NCBI RefSeq assembly: GCF_018449695.1
Contig: NZ_JAAVUY010000001.1
Span: forward strand, 186,001 to 250,000
Direction: 5' to 3'
Source of the DNA: Bradyrhizobium sp. dw_411
GTDB lineage: Bacteria > Pseudomonadota > Alphaproteobacteria > Rhizobiales > Xanthobacteraceae
DNA: 64,000 bases
Part shown: piece by piece, positions 48,857 through 58,518 of the stretch
Layout of the letters: every line of letters starts with the position of its first letter
Numbering within the stretch: the first letter of the stretch is position 1
Made by a program: the position numbers and the translations under genes
The notes under the pieces: generated by a model
The model's database searches: none
Told to the model about the DNA's origin: nothing
Seen by the model: the letters and a program-made list of their open reading frames with translations, nothing else

Positions 48857-49123
48857 GACCGAGACGTAACCTTGGGCCCCGAAAATCCCTTAACCCTGCA
48901 AGATAGTGTCCGCTTCCGGGACGGCCCGAGAACAGACAAGGGCAGGCAAGGGGGAGCAAGGGGGGCCTAAACAGAATGGCCTACCGGACCGGCCCTGTTG
49001 CCGGAGCGGCAAACCCGCTAAAAGCAGCCGGACTGATTCAAGGGGCCCGACTTCAAGGGATCCAACTTGGACCCGCGCCGGCCGACCATTGAACGGCCTC
49101 AATACGAACCCAGTAGATTCCCG
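48857..49123. other. Divergent intergenic region without a recognised gene
   Basis: The rest of the 402-bp space between dnaK and the secreted protein gene. It is G-rich with several AAGGGG-type runs. No conserved ORF, tRNA or clear promoter for the rightward gene is seen. Confidence 0.5.
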
Positions 49124-50071
49124 ATGAAGCATATTCGGCTGTTATCCGCGGTTACCCTGCTCCTCGTCGCGCTGTCCCCCGCCTTCGCCGCCGACCCGGT
49201 TTTCCCGCCGGGCGCCCGGATCGGAATGACCCCCCTGGTCGGCCTGATCAGGGCCAAGACCTTCATCGGGTTTGAAACCGAGGATGAAAGCGTCAAGGTC
49301 CTGGTCGCGGAGCTGCCGCCCGAGGCCTACGGCGAAGTGGTAAGTGCCTTCAAGGTCAATCCCGCCGGCACCGGCGGCATCAAGCCCGAGAGCATCGAGA
49401 CCGCAACGGGACCGGCCTACTACACCGCCGAGAACACCAAGGAAAACACCAAGGACGGCCCGAAGCCGGTACGGCGTTATTCGATGATCCTGCAGGGCGA
49501 CGGCTTCTCCGGCTATGTCGCGGTCCAGGTCCCCGAGAATGCCAGCAGGATTTACACCGACGACGCGGTCCGGCAGATGTTTGCTTCCGCCGTGGTGCGC
49601 AAGGAGGTCCCGGTCGAGGAGCAGCTCGGGCTGCTGCCGTTCAAGATCACCGACCTCAGCGGCTTCAAGAATGTCCGCACCCTGACCCCCGGCGGCGGCG
49701 CCATCCTGATCGGCGACGGCGATGAAAAATCCGGCTTCGAGGCCGCCCCCTTCATGGTGATTGGCGTGATGGGATCGGCGCCGACGCAGCCGGAAGATCG
49801 CGGCCGCTTCGCCCAGCAGGCTGCCACCTCGATACCGGGGATCCGCAACTGGCGTCTGACCATGTCCGAACCGGTCCGGATCAACGGCTCGCCCGGTTAT
49901 GAAACACGTCTCGAAGCCACCACCGGCAAGGACAATGCGCCTGTTACCGTGGTGCAATGGTTGCGGTTCGGCGGCGGCCCGACCTCGCTTCGCGTGATCG
50001 GCACCGCCCCGCGCGATCAATGGCCGGCTGCGTTCACCCGCTTTCGTGCGGTGCGCGACGGCATTCAGTAG
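49124..50071 (+). CDS. Secreted protein of unknown function
   Basis: Predicted exported protein of 315 residues. The signal peptide is about 1-22 (LLSAVTLLLVALSPAFA, cleavage before ADPVF). The mature protein has no membrane segment or cysteine pair, and its regular alternation suggests a beta-rich periplasmic domain; recognisable segments are RIGMTPLVGLIRAKTFIGFE and the C-terminal FTRFRAVRDGIQ. I know of no function for this rhizobial family. It is divergent from dnaK and 150 bp before the nicotinamidase gene. No strong RBS precedes the ATG. Confidence 0.8.
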   Translation: MKHIRLLSAVTLLLVALSPAFAADPVFPPGARIGMTPLVGLIRAKTFIGFETEDESVKVLVAELPPEAYGEVVSAFKVNPAGTGGIKPESIETATGPAYYTAENTKENTKDGPKPVRRYSMILQGDGFSGYVAVQVPENASRIYTDDAVRQMFASAVVRKEVPVEEQLGLLPFKITDLSGFKNVRTLTPGGGAILIGDGDEKSGFEAAPFMVIGVMGSAPTQPEDRGRFAQQAATSIPGIRNWRLTMSEPVRINGSPGYETRLEATTGKDNAPVTVVQWLRFGGGPTSLRVIGTAPRDQWPAAFTRFRAVRDGIQ

Positions 50072-50220
50072 CAACGGACGGATATTCAAGCCGATATTTT
50101 CTGCAGCGCATTCCGGTTGCAATTGCTGCCAAAAATTCGAGCGAACGCGCGCATGGCCCCGCTTTACGATCGTTCGCCGACCTGATTTGCTGGCATCCAT
50201 TCTTACAGGGGAGATGCAGC

Positions 50221-50937
50221 ATGTTCGACCGAAGGCAGATTCTGGCAGGCTTGGGCACGATGGCGATCGCGGCCGTTATTCCCAAATCGCTGTGGGCGGC
50301 CGCCTCCATCAAGATCGATGACACCTCGGCGCTTCTGGTCATCGATGTTCAGAATTGTTTCCTGCCCGGCGGCAGTCTTGCGGTAAAGGACGGCGAGCAG
50401 GTCGTGCCCGTGATCAATCGGATCGCCAAGGGTTTCGCCAATGTCGTGATGACGCAGGACTGGCACACCTCAGGTCACGTCTCCTTCGCATCGGCCCATG
50501 CCGGCAAGAAGCCGTTCGAGCTGATCGATCTGCCTTACGGCAAGCAGGTGCTGTGGCCCGATCACTGCGTGCAGGGCACCGACGGCGCCTCATTGTCAAA
50601 GGACCTGTCGATCCCGCAAGCCGAGCTCATCATTCGCAAGGGCTATCACAAGGACGTCGACAGCTATTCGGCCTTCACCGAAGCCGACGGCAAGACCACG
50701 ACAGGCCTCGCCGCCTATCTCAAGGCGCGCAAGATACAGCGCCTGTTCGTGGCCGGGCTGGCGACGGATTTCTGCGTCGCCTGGACCGCGCTCGATGCGC
50801 GCAAGGCCGGTTTTGAAGCTTATGTGGTTGAAGATGCCTGCCGCGGGATCGACACCCAAGGCTCGATGGCCAAGGCCTGGGCCGACATGGCCAAGGCCGG
50901 CGTCAAGCGGATTCAGTCGAGTGATATTGCGGTGTAG
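50221..50937 (+). CDS. pncA: Nicotinamidase/pyrazinamidase with a Tat-like signal
   Basis: Hydrolyses nicotinamide to nicotinate for NAD salvage. The catalytic triad is visible: D42 in IDVQNCFLPGG, K140 in RKGYHKDVDSYSAF and C185 in ATDFCVAW; D80, H82 and H86 in TQDWHTSGHVS would bind the metal. Unlike E. coli PncA, residues 1-28 form an export signal with paired arginines (FDRRQILAGLGTMAIAAV, cleavage near WAAA). GGGAG precedes the ATG. If exported, it would act on nicotinamide or another amide in the periplasm. Confidence 0.9.
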   Translation: MFDRRQILAGLGTMAIAAVIPKSLWAAASIKIDDTSALLVIDVQNCFLPGGSLAVKDGEQVVPVINRIAKGFANVVMTQDWHTSGHVSFASAHAGKKPFELIDLPYGKQVLWPDHCVQGTDGASLSKDLSIPQAELIIRKGYHKDVDSYSAFTEADGKTTTGLAAYLKARKIQRLFVAGLATDFCVAWTALDARKAGFEAYVVEDACRGIDTQGSMAKAWADMAKAGVKRIQSSDIAV

Positions 50938-50977
50938 AGATTGGATCGGATGAGTTTGTCGCAACAACCGAGGTGCG

Positions 50978-51128
50978 CCCCCTCTCCCGCTTGCGGGGGA
51001 GGGCCGGGGTGGGGGTGCTTCCGCAAACTCCGATAGTCGAGGGGAGGATAGAATTTCCCCCACCCGCCGCGCACCGGAGCGCAATTGCGCTCCTGAGCGC
51101 GTCGACCTCCCCCGCACGCGGGAGAGGT
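50978..51128. repeat. Dispersed intergenic repeat, family D
   Basis: CCCTCTCCCGCTTGCGGGGGAGGG opens the element in two pieces and CTCCCCCGCACGCGGGAGAGG closes it, with internal GCGC palindromes. It lies between convergent pncA and grpE. Confidence 0.85.
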
Positions 51129-51156
51129 AAGCGAACCCGCCGAGAGGACTCAGCCC

Positions 51157-51750
51157 CTATTCCGAAGCACTCGCCTTGGCGCCGCCCTTGGACACCGCTA
51201 CCAGCGCCGGACGCAGCACGCGCTCGCCGATCGTGTAGCCGGCCTGCACCACCTGCACGACCGTTCCGGCGGGAACGGATGCGTCGGGCACTTCGTACAT
51301 CGCCTGCTGGAAATTCGGATCGAACTTCTCGCCCGCCGGATCGAATTTCTTGACGCCGTTTTTCTCCAGCGTGTTGAGCAGCGACCGCTCGGTCAGCTCA
51401 ACGCCTTCGATCAGCGCCTTCAACATCGGATCGGCTGCGGCGCGGGTATCGGCCGGAACCGCATCGAGCGTGCGCTGCATATTGTCGGCGATATCGAGCA
51501 CGTCGCGTGCAAAACCGGTGATGCCATAGGTGCGCGCATCGGCGACCTCGCGCGCGGTTCGCTTGCGCAGGTTTTCCATCTCCGCCAGCGTGCGCAGCAT
51601 CTTGTCGCGCGATTCCGCGACCTCCTTGGCCAGCGCTTCAACCGACCCTTCCTCGGGGTCATCAGGCATGACGTAGGGCTTGGACACCACGGGTTCGGGG
51701 CCCTGTGCCGGGTTCGCCGGATTGTCCTTTTGCCCGTTGGGATCGGTCAT
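51157..51750 (-). CDS. grpE: Nucleotide exchange factor GrpE
   Basis: Releases ADP from DnaK and acts as a thermosensor. The 197 residues have an acidic, Pro-rich disordered start, the long dimerising helix (about 38-90, with [19 protein letters not shown]) and the C-terminal beta-wing with [19 protein letters not shown]. The ATG at 51750, 7 nt after AGAAGG, is preferred to the GTG one codon upstream. hrcA lies upstream on the same strand. Confidence 0.97.
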   Translation of the reverse strand: MTDPNGQKDNPANPAQGPEPVVSKPYVMPDDPEEGSVEALAKEVAESRDKMLRTLAEMENLRKRTAREVADARTYGITGFARDVLDIADNMQRTLDAVPADTRAAADPMLKALIEGVELTERSLLNTLEKNGVKKFDPAGEKFDPNFQQAMYEVPDASVPAGTVVQVVQAGYTIGERVLRPALVAVSKGGAKASASE

Positions 51751-51943
51751 CACACTGCCTTCTCGAAATCGTCTTGGGATTGATTGGAATGATTGGAATT
51801 GCTGGGCCGGATATCGTGCTTTAGGCGCGGAAAATCAAGCGCCGTGGCGCCTTTGAGCGAAGCAGGAACCGGTTAGCGTGAAGAAAATACGTCTTAAAAG
51901 CGAGATTTCAGCCTGATATCGGCCAGTATCTTCCAAGCCGGCA

Positions 51944-53032
51944 TCATCCACCCAGCATCCGGCTGACGATGCGCGCGGCATAATCCACCGTTGGAATGAC
52001 CCGGGCATAGTTGAGCCTGGTCGGCCCGATCACCCCGAGCACGCCGACGATATGGCCGGCGCCATCGCTGTAGGGCGCGATGATCGTGGACGAGCCGGAC
52101 AGCGAGAACAGCTTGTTCTCCGATCCGATGAAGATCCTGACCCCTTCGGCGCGCTCGGCGCGTCCCAACAGATCGATCACGCCGCGCTTGGTCTCGAGAT
52201 CGTCGAACAGCAGCCTGACGCGTTCGAGATCCTCCAGCGCGTGCAGGTCCTCGAGCAGATTGGCGTGGCCGCGCACGATCAATTGCCGGTCGTCGGTTTC
52301 CCCACCCGACCAGCTTGCAATGCCCGCGGAGATCACCTTTTGCGTCAGTTGATCCAGTTCGGTGCGGTTTTGCGTCAGCGCGGTTTCCAGCTCAAGCCGG
52401 GCTTCCGCCAGCGTGCGGCCGCGAATTCGCGAATTGAGAAAATTGGTCGCTTCTGTGAGGGCCGATGAGGGAACACCCGGCGGCAACGTCAACACGCGGT
52501 TTTCGACCTGGCCGTCTTCGCCGACCAGCACCACCAGCGCCCGTTCCGGCTCCAGCCGCACGAATTCGATATGTTTGAGCCGCGAATTGGATTTCGCCGT
52601 CAGCACCACCGCCGCCGCGCGCGTCAGCCCGGACAGCCGGGTCAGCGCTTCGCCAAGGGCGGCTTCCACCGACTGCGCCTTGCCGACCGAGGAGAGCTGG
52701 GTCTGGATCGATTGCCGCTCGGGCTCGGTGAGATCGCCCATCTGCATCAGGGCATCGACGAAGAACCTTAAGCCAAATTCGGTCGGCAACCGTCCTGCCG
52801 AGGTATGGGGCGCATAAATCAGGCCGAGCGCCTCGAGATCCGACATCACGTTGCGCACCGACGCAGGCGACAGCGGTACTGCGATCAGGCGCGAGATATT
52901 GCGCGATCCGACGGGTTCGCCGGTAGCGAGATAGCTCTCGACGATTTGACGAAAAATGTCGCGGGAACGCTCATTGAGCTGGGCGAGCCCGGCATGCGGC
53001 GCGATCAGGCCAATCGGTTCGTGGTGGGCCAC
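51944..53032 (-). CDS. hrcA: Heat-inducible transcription repressor HrcA
   Basis: Represses chaperone genes by binding CIRCE inverted repeats; its folding depends on GroEL. The 362 residues have the winged-helix N-terminus ([45 protein letters not shown]) and the family body ending in [21 protein letters not shown]. It starts with GTG behind AGGAG. No CIRCE copy is seen in front of hrcA, grpE or dnaK; its target is probably groESL elsewhere. Confidence 0.97.
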   Translation of the reverse strand: MAHHEPIGLIAPHAGLAQLNERSRDIFRQIVESYLATGEPVGSRNISRLIAVPLSPASVRNVMSDLEALGLIYAPHTSAGRLPTEFGLRFFVDALMQMGDLTEPERQSIQTQLSSVGKAQSVEAALGEALTRLSGLTRAAAVVLTAKSNSRLKHIEFVRLEPERALVVLVGEDGQVENRVLTLPPGVPSSALTEATNFLNSRIRGRTLAEARLELETALTQNRTELDQLTQKVISAGIASWSGGETDDRQLIVRGHANLLEDLHALEDLERVRLLFDDLETKRGVIDLLGRAERAEGVRIFIGSENKLFSLSGSSTIIAPYSDGAGHIVGVLGVIGPTRLNYARVIPTVDYAARIVSRMLGG

Positions 53033-53177
53033 GGGATACTCCTAGTGACAGACCCTAACTTGTCGCGCTTGGGGGCCAGTTACAAGCCGCCATTACCGCC
53101 AAAGGCCTTGCCGCTGGCCAATCGCCCTCCTACAAGCACCGCCAGCCACAACCTTTTCGAATTCTGGAGGATTTCCC

Positions 53178-53891
53178 ATGCGGCCAAGCCGCCGTGCGCC
53201 GGATGAACTGCGCGCCGTGTCGCTGGAACGCGGCGTGGTCAAATATGCCGAGGGTTCCTGCATGGTCAAATTCGGCGACACCCATGTGCTGGTGACGGCC
53301 ACCCTTGAAGAGCGCCTGCCGCCATGGCTCAAGGGCCAGGGCCGCGGCTGGGTCACGGCCGAATACGGCATGCTGCCGCGCGCGACGCTGGAGCGCACCC
53401 GCCGCGAGGCCTCGGCCGGCAAGCAAAACGGCCGCACCGTCGAAATCCAGCGCCTGATCGGCCGCTCGCTACGCGCCACCCTCGACCTGGAAGCGCTGGG
53501 CGAGCGCCAGATCACCGTCGATTGCGACGTGCTGCAGGCCGATGGCGGCACCCGGACGGCCTCAATTACCGGCGCCTGGGTTGCGCTCGCCGACTGCATC
53601 GGCTGGATGAAGAGCCGCAACATGATCAAGGGCAACGTGCTGCGCGACAATGTCGCCGCGATCTCCTGCGGCATTTATAACGGTACGCCGGTGCTCGACC
53701 TCGATTACGCCGAGGATTCCGAAGCCGATACCGACGCCAATTTCGTGATGACCGGCGACGGCCGAATCATCGAGGTACAAGGCACCGCCGAAAAGACCCC
53801 GTTCTCGCAGGACGAGTTCCTGGCGCTGATGGCCCTGGCGCGCAAAGGCGTGGTGCGGCTGGTCGATCTGCAGAAAATGGCGACGGCGTGA
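53178..53891 (+). CDS. rph: Ribonuclease PH
   Basis: Phosphorolytic 3' exonuclease that trims tRNA precursors and degrades structured RNA. The 237 residues match family length; [35 protein letters not shown] and [15 protein letters not shown] are conserved, as is the C-terminal phosphate-binding region. GGAGGA precedes the ATG. It is divergent from hrcA and starts the rph-rdgB-hemW run. Confidence 0.97.
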   Translation: MRPSRRAPDELRAVSLERGVVKYAEGSCMVKFGDTHVLVTATLEERLPPWLKGQGRGWVTAEYGMLPRATLERTRREASAGKQNGRTVEIQRLIGRSLRATLDLEALGERQITVDCDVLQADGGTRTASITGAWVALADCIGWMKSRNMIKGNVLRDNVAAISCGIYNGTPVLDLDYAEDSEADTDANFVMTGDGRIIEVQGTAEKTPFSQDEFLALMALARKGVVRLVDLQKMATA

Positions 53892-53903
53892 ATAAGACGT
53901 GGA

Positions 53904-53926
53904 TGGCCGGGACAAGCCCGGCCATG
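53904..53926. repeat. Hairpin between rph and rdgB
   Basis: ATGGCCGGG and CCCGGCCAT form a perfect 9-bp stem with a 5-nt loop, 12 bp after the rph stop. Similar arms occur at 27459-27532. It has no T-run. Confidence 0.7.
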
Positions 53927-53943
53927 ACGAACTATAAAAGCCC

Positions 53944-54576
53944 ATGACCCAACATCGCCGAATCACCGGCAAGCTCGTGATCGCGACCCACAATCCCGGC
54001 AAGCTCGCCGAGATGCGCGAACTGCTGGCGCCCTATGGCGTCGAAGCCGTCTCCGCGGGCGAACTCGGCCTCGACGAGCCCGACGAGACCGGCGACAGCT
54101 TCCGCGCCAATGCGCTGATCAAGGCCGCGGCCGCCGCGAAAGCCACGAACCTTCCGGCGTTTGCCGACGATTCCGGGCTGGCGGTCGAGGCGCTCGATGG
54201 CGCGCCCGGGATTTTTTCGGCGCGTTGGGCCGGCCCGAACAAGGATTTCGCCGCCGCGATGGCGCAGATCGAACGTCTGCTGCAGGAACGCGGCGCCACG
54301 ACGCCGGTGCAACGCAGAGCCTATTTCGTTTCCGCGCTTTGCGTGGCCTGGCCCGACGATCATCTCGAAGAGGTCGAGGCCCGCGTCGAGGGAACTTTGG
54401 TGTGGCCGCCGCGCGGCACCGCAGGTTTTGGCTACGATCCGGCATTTCTTCCGGATGGACATACGCGTACTTTCGGCGAGATGACCAGCATCGAGAAGCA
54501 CGGCCTGCCGCCGCTGGGGTTGGGGCTGTCGCATCGCGCCCGCGCCTTCGTCAAACTGGCGGAGATCTGCCTGTGA
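53944..54576 (+). CDS. rdgB: XTP/dITP diphosphatase, RdgB/HAM1 family
   Basis: Hydrolyses dITP, dXTP and ITP to keep deaminated purines out of nucleic acids. The 210 residues carry the family motifs [10 protein letters not shown] near the start, [25 protein letters not shown] in the middle and [12 protein letters not shown] near the end. The stop overlaps the hemW GTG, so the two are coupled. No clear RBS precedes the ATG. Confidence 0.96.
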   Translation: MTQHRRITGKLVIATHNPGKLAEMRELLAPYGVEAVSAGELGLDEPDETGDSFRANALIKAAAAAKATNLPAFADDSGLAVEALDGAPGIFSARWAGPNKDFAAAMAQIERLLQERGATTPVQRRAYFVSALCVAWPDDHLEEVEARVEGTLVWPPRGTAGFGYDPAFLPDGHTRTFGEMTSIEKHGLPPLGLGLSHRARAFVKLAEICL

Positions 54577-55772
54577 ACGGTGCGAAGAGCTCCCACCCCA
54601 ACCCTCCCCCGCAAGCGGGAGAGGGAAAGACTGAAGCCTTCGGCGTCTATGTGCATTGGCCGTTCTGCCTGTCGAAATGTCCCTATTGCGATTTCAACAG
54701 CCATGTCCGGCACGCACCCATCGACGAGGATCGGTTCGCCCGCGCCTTCGCCCGGGAAATCGAAACCACCGCGGCGCGCGCCCCGGGCCGCGAAGTGTCG
54801 TCGATCTTTCTTGGCGGCGGCACGCCGTCCTTGATGCGGCCGCAAACCGTGGGCGCGATCCTGGATTCGATCGGCAAGCATTGGCGCGTCGCGCCTGACG
54901 TCGAAGTCACGCTGGAAGCCAACCCGACCAGCGTCGAGGCGACGCGCTTTGCAGGTTATCGCGCGGCCGGTGTCAATCGCGTTTCGCTCGGCGTGCAGGC
55001 GCTGGACGATGCGTCGCTGAAAGCGCTGGGACGGCTGCACACCGCGCGCGAAGCGCTCGACGCGGTCGCGATCGCGCGGACTTCGTTCGATCGTTATTCG
55101 TTCGATCTGATCTATGCCCGTCCCGACCAGACGCCGCAGATGTGGACCGACGAACTAAAACTCGCGATCTCGGAAGCGGCCGAGCATCTGTCGCTCTATC
55201 AGCTCACGATCGAAGAAGGCACGCCGTTCTTCGGGCTGCACGCCGCCGGCAAACTGAAGACGCCGGACGAAGCGGTCGCGCGCGCGCTCTATGACGTCAC
55301 GCAGGAAGTCTGCGCGCAGCATGGCCTGCCGTCCTACGAGATTTCCAATCACGCGCGCGAGGGCGCGCAGTGCAAACATAACCTCGTCTACTGGCGCGGC
55401 GAAGAATATGCCGGTATCGGTCCCGGCGCGCATGGACGCCTTGATATCGATGGCATCAGGCACGCGATCGCCACCGAGAAGCGTCCGGAAGCCTGGCTGA
55501 TGCGGGTCGAGGCGTCAGGCCACGGCGTCGTTACCGACGATCATCTCAACAGCGAAGAGCGCGCCGACGAATTTTTGCTGATGGGGCTGAGATTGGCCGA
55601 GGGCATCGACCCCAAGCGCTACGCGGCGCTGTCCGGTCGCGCGCTCGATCCCGGCCGCATCGCCGTGCTGCGCGAAGAAGGCGCCATTGTCGTCGATGAC
55701 AGCGGACGGCTGCGGGTCACGCAGGCCGGATTTCCGGTGCTCGATGCGGTAGTCGCGGATCTGGCGGCGTGA
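54573..55772 (+). CDS. hemW: Radical SAM heme chaperone HemW
   Basis: Radical SAM protein that binds heme and delivers it to respiratory enzymes; once annotated as coproporphyrinogen III oxidase (HemN). The 399 residues have the Fe-S motif C32-X3-C36-X2-C39 in [14 protein letters not shown] and the HemW family body ([27 protein letters not shown]). The GTG start overlaps the rdgB stop (GTGA); no other start exists before the core. As a result residues 7-19 ([13 protein letters not shown]) are encoded by a dispersed repeat. Confidence 0.95.
   Translation: MNGAKSSHPNPPPQAGEGKTEAFGVYVHWPFCLSKCPYCDFNSHVRHAPIDEDRFARAFAREIETTAARAPGREVSSIFLGGGTPSLMRPQTVGAILDSIGKHWRVAPDVEVTLEANPTSVEATRFAGYRAAGVNRVSLGVQALDDASLKALGRLHTAREALDAVAIARTSFDRYSFDLIYARPDQTPQMWTDELKLAISEAAEHLSLYQLTIEEGTPFFGLHAAGKLKTPDEAVARALYDVTQEVCAQHGLPSYEISNHAREGAQCKHNLVYWRGEEYAGIGPGAHGRLDIDGIRHAIATEKRPEAWLMRVEASGHGVVTDDHLNSEERADEFLLMGLRLAEGIDPKRYAALSGRALDPGRIAVLREEGAIVVDDSGRLRVTQAGFPVLDAVVADLAA
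54590..54626. repeat. Family D repeat fragment inside the hemW 5' end
   Basis: The sequence with CCCACCCCAACCCTCC and CCCGCAAGCGGGAGAGGG matches the left arm of the element at 50978. It is read in frame as [10 protein letters not shown] at the start of HemW. Confidence 0.8.
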
Positions 55773-55781
55773 TGTCGTCCC

Positions 55782-55873
55782 GGCGAAGGCCGGGACCCAT
55801 ACCGCGTGATCTCTCGATAGAGCAGAGCTGCCAATACCAACCGCACAATCACCGCCGCGGCGTATGGGTCCCC
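55782..55873. repeat. Family C repeat, left part, cut by an IS30 element
   Basis: GTCGTCCCGGCGAAGGCCGGGACCCATAC opens the element in two pieces and GCGTATGGGTCCCC ends it abruptly at the IS boundary. The hairpin ATCCCGGCCTTCGCCGGGAT on the other side of the IS (56891-56910) looks like the lost right end. Confidence 0.8.
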
Positions 55874-56889
55874 TGAGTTCACAAACGAAGTGCAACACTT
55901 CCGGCTGGAGGTGTTGGCATGGGGCGGAGTTACGAGCAGCTTTCCCTGGAAGATCGATGCGAGATTGCCCGGCTTTCTGCCAATGGCAGCTCGGTCCGGC
56001 AAATCGCGGCAGCTCTGGATCGCGCGCCATCAACGGTCTCTCGGGAGTTGAAGCGCAATCGCGGCGTTCAGGTGGGGTACAAGCCCAGCTACGCCCAGCA
56101 GCAGGCCCGGGCCCGGCGCTGGAAGGGATCGCGGCTGGAACGTGATGAGAGCTTGCGGGCCGCCGTCATTGAGCGGCTCGCAAGCGGGTGGTCGCCCGAG
56201 CAGATCGCCGGCCGGCTCAAGCGCGAGCAGCGGCGCAAGGTGATCTCCTATGAGAGCATCTATCGCTTCATCTACGCCCAGTTGGCCCGCACCAAGGCAC
56301 TATCTGCCTCGCGGCAAGAGCAAGCGCGGCTGCCGCGGCAGGAAGGGCGGAGGCTCGCCAAACTTCATTGAAGGCCGTGTTTCCGTGGCAAACCGGCCAA
56401 TCGAGGCCGCCGATCGCACGACATGCGGGCACTGGGAAGCCGACCTGATGATGTTCGCAAAATACGGTCAGGCGATCCTGACCGTGCACGAGCGCAAGTC
56501 CCGTCTCCTGCTGGCGATCCGGTTGACCAGCAAGGCGGCCCATGGCGTCGCCCGGCATCTCGTTAATCTGTTCGCCAGCTTGCCCCAACCGCTCCGTCAG
56601 ACCGTCACCTTCGACAATGGCACCGAGTTCGCCCGCCATCTCGCGCTGCGCAGCCTGGCGATCCAGACCTTCTTCTGTGACCCCTACGCGCCCTGGCAAA
56701 AGGGCGGCGTCGAAAATGCCATCGGACGAATGCGCCGCTTCATCCCCCGCAAAACCGACCTCGCCACGCTCTCAACCCGCCGTTTCCGTCGCCTCATCGC
56801 CGCCTACAACAACACCCCGCGCAAATGCCTTGACTTCAGCACCCCCGCTGAGACCTTTGCTCAAGTGTTGCACTTCGAATGTGAATCCA
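55874..56889 (+). mobile_element. IS30 family insertion sequence, degenerate
   Basis: Element of about 1.0 kb. The left end (55874-55900) and the complement of the right end (56863-56889) are 27-bp inverted repeats that differ at four positions, sharing the core CGAAGTGCAACACTT, and start TG/end CA. No clean 2-3 bp target duplication can be read. It carries one transposase gene broken by a frameshift and is inserted in a family C repeat after hemW. Confidence 0.88.
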
Positions 56890-56912
56890 CATCCCGGCCT
56901 TCGCCGGGATGA
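55919..56912 (+). pseudogene. IS30 family transposase, frameshifted
   Basis: DDE transposase in two reading frames. The first frame (to 56371) has the helix-turn-helix YEQLSLEDRCEIARL and RQIAAALDRAPSTVSREL; the second (from about 56300) has the catalytic domain with CGHWEADL, FDNGTEF and VENAIGRMRRFIPRKTDL, which supply the D-D-E residues. The shift falls between the YAQLARTK and RHYLPRGKSKRG segments, where intact relatives have a few more residues, so a small deletion is likely. The C-terminus is encoded by the right inverted repeat and the stop codon lies outside the element. Confidence 0.88.
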
Positions 56913-56922
56913 CAATCTGTGA

Positions 56923-58191
56923 TTACACAAAACTCTTCGGCGAGCCCGCGACCGGGACGCCACCGGTTGTGGCCACGCGCATGACGGCGAGGCCACGCTC
57001 ATTGGTGCCGTCGCCGCGGAAACGAAACAGGCCGTCGATGCCGGCAAAGCCCGACGTATTGGTCAGCACATCGGGCGTGAAACGCTTGCCGCCCTGGGTG
57101 CGCGCCAATGCGGCGACCAGCGCCACCGCGTCATAGGCCAGGGTTGCGGTTCGCACTGGTTCGACGCCGCCGAATTTGGCGCGGTAGCGCGCGGCAAACG
57201 CGCGAAAGCCGGAAGGATCCGGCGCCGCATAAAGACCGCCCTGTAGTTTGGGGCTCGCAAACACGCGCGGATTGTCCCACAGGCCGGTCCCGAGCAGTTG
57301 GACGCTCTTCAAATTGGCGCCCGCCGCCGTCAAGGCATCGGCCGCCTGCACGACTGAATCGCCATCGTCGGCCAGCAGCAGCGCATCGGCCTGGCCGAGC
57401 ACCTGCGCCACCCGTTGCGCGGGCCCGGCTCGATCGGCGCCGTATTTTTCAAAGGCCACGACGCGCCCGCCCCGGCGGCCCACCGCCTGCTTGAACGCCG
57501 CTTCCACTACGTTGCCATAGGCGTTCTCGGGCAGCAGCGCCGCGAACGATCGCTTGCCGATGCTGGCGGCGTATTCGACGATCCGGTTGACGTCCGACTC
57601 CGGCAGGAAGCTCAGGAGATAGACGCCGCGGCCGGCCACGCTCGAATCGGTCGAGAACGCGATCACCGGTATGCCGCGCGCCCGGGTCAGTTGCGCCGTC
57701 GCCGGAACCGACAGCGCAAACAATGGCCCGACGATGATCTCGGATCCTTCGTCGAGCGCCTGCTGGGTAACCTGCTGGGCACCCTGCGGGCTCCCCGTGT
57801 CGTCCTTGATCAGAATCTGGATATTGGGATTGAGAAATTCCGACAACGCCATTTCCGCGGCGTTCTTCATCGACTGCGCGGCGACGCCGGCATTGCCCTG
57901 CGCCGACAGCGGGAGGATCAGGCCGACCTTGACCCCTCCGGTGCCGACCGCGAGCGGCTGTTGCTGCGGACCCGCAGGGCCGGTCGGACCGGCCGGGGCC
58001 TGCGAGGAACTGAACGGGCTGGAAAACTGGCTGAGGCTCGACTGTACCCCGGCGCAGGCGGCAAGCAGCGGCGCGCCGAGAATCAGGCCGATCGCCGACC
58101 TCCGGGTCGCCCCGGAGCCGGTAATCGGATTCCCTCCCGGATCGCTGCCCGAGTTCTTACCCGAATCCTTGGGATTTCGCGGGCCCACCAT
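56923..58191 (-). CDS. LppC-like lipoprotein, penicillin-binding protein activator family
   Basis: Outer-membrane-type lipoprotein of 422 residues with a type 1 periplasmic-binding fold. The signal carries ATRRSAIGLILGAP and the lipobox LAAC with C46 as lipidated residue; a Ser/Pro/Gln-rich linker follows, then VKVGLILPLSAQGNAGVAAQSMKNAAEMAL and the rest of the fold. E. coli LpoA of this family activates PBP1A; rhizobial members are uncharacterised, and a ligand-binding role is possible. The ATG at 58191 has AGAAGAGA upstream. It is divergent from rsmI, as in many rhizobia. Confidence 0.88.
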   Translation of the reverse strand: MVGPRNPKDSGKNSGSDPGGNPITGSGATRRSAIGLILGAPLLAACAGVQSSLSQFSSPFSSSQAPAGPTGPAGPQQQPLAVGTGGVKVGLILPLSAQGNAGVAAQSMKNAAEMALSEFLNPNIQILIKDDTGSPQGAQQVTQQALDEGSEIIVGPLFALSVPATAQLTRARGIPVIAFSTDSSVAGRGVYLLSFLPESDVNRIVEYAASIGKRSFAALLPENAYGNVVEAAFKQAVGRRGGRVVAFEKYGADRAGPAQRVAQVLGQADALLLADDGDSVVQAADALTAAGANLKSVQLLGTGLWDNPRVFASPKLQGGLYAAPDPSGFRAFAARYRAKFGGVEPVRTATLAYDAVALVAALARTQGGKRFTPDVLTNTSGFAGIDGLFRFRGDGTNERGLAVMRVATTGGVPVAGSPKSFV

Positions 58192-58518
58192 CACATCTCT
58201 TCTCTCGGCCGACCAGGATCGGCCGGAACTCCCACTTAAGACTTCACCCCCAAGATAAGGGGGTGGATTCAGGCATATTGTCGGCGAATGGTTAACCAAA
58301 ACAAAAGGATTGTGGCCTTGTGACAGCAAGGCCGGTTGCAGGGCAATGGCGCCTCGCCATTCCGCAGCGCGGTATTCACCGGGTATTGCCCAGAATACAA
58401 CAGGCCATTCGAAACTACGCCGGACTCCCGCGCCAGGTTGCGCCCTCTGGAGCCGGTTTGAGGTGTTTCTTCACGCCAACCGGTATCCACTTCGCCCAAA
58501 ACGCCCTAGATCAGGATT
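58192..58518. other. Divergent intergenic region
   Basis: No gene is seen in these 327 bp between the LppC-like gene and rsmI. A degenerate rhizobial repeat with ACCGGTATCCACTTCG and AAAACGC lies near 58470-58505, directly in front of rsmI. Promoters for both genes should lie here. Confidence 0.6.

Noticed and set aside
53033..53177. CIRCE-like inverted repeat before hrcA (CTTGT...ACAAG)
   Set aside because: Only five bases per arm and wrong spacing; it does not match TTAGCACTC-N9-GAGTGCTAA.
54225..54572. N-terminal extension of the hemW frame into rdgB
   Set aside because: The extra residues are rdgB read out of frame; the GTG at the rdgB stop is the sensible start.
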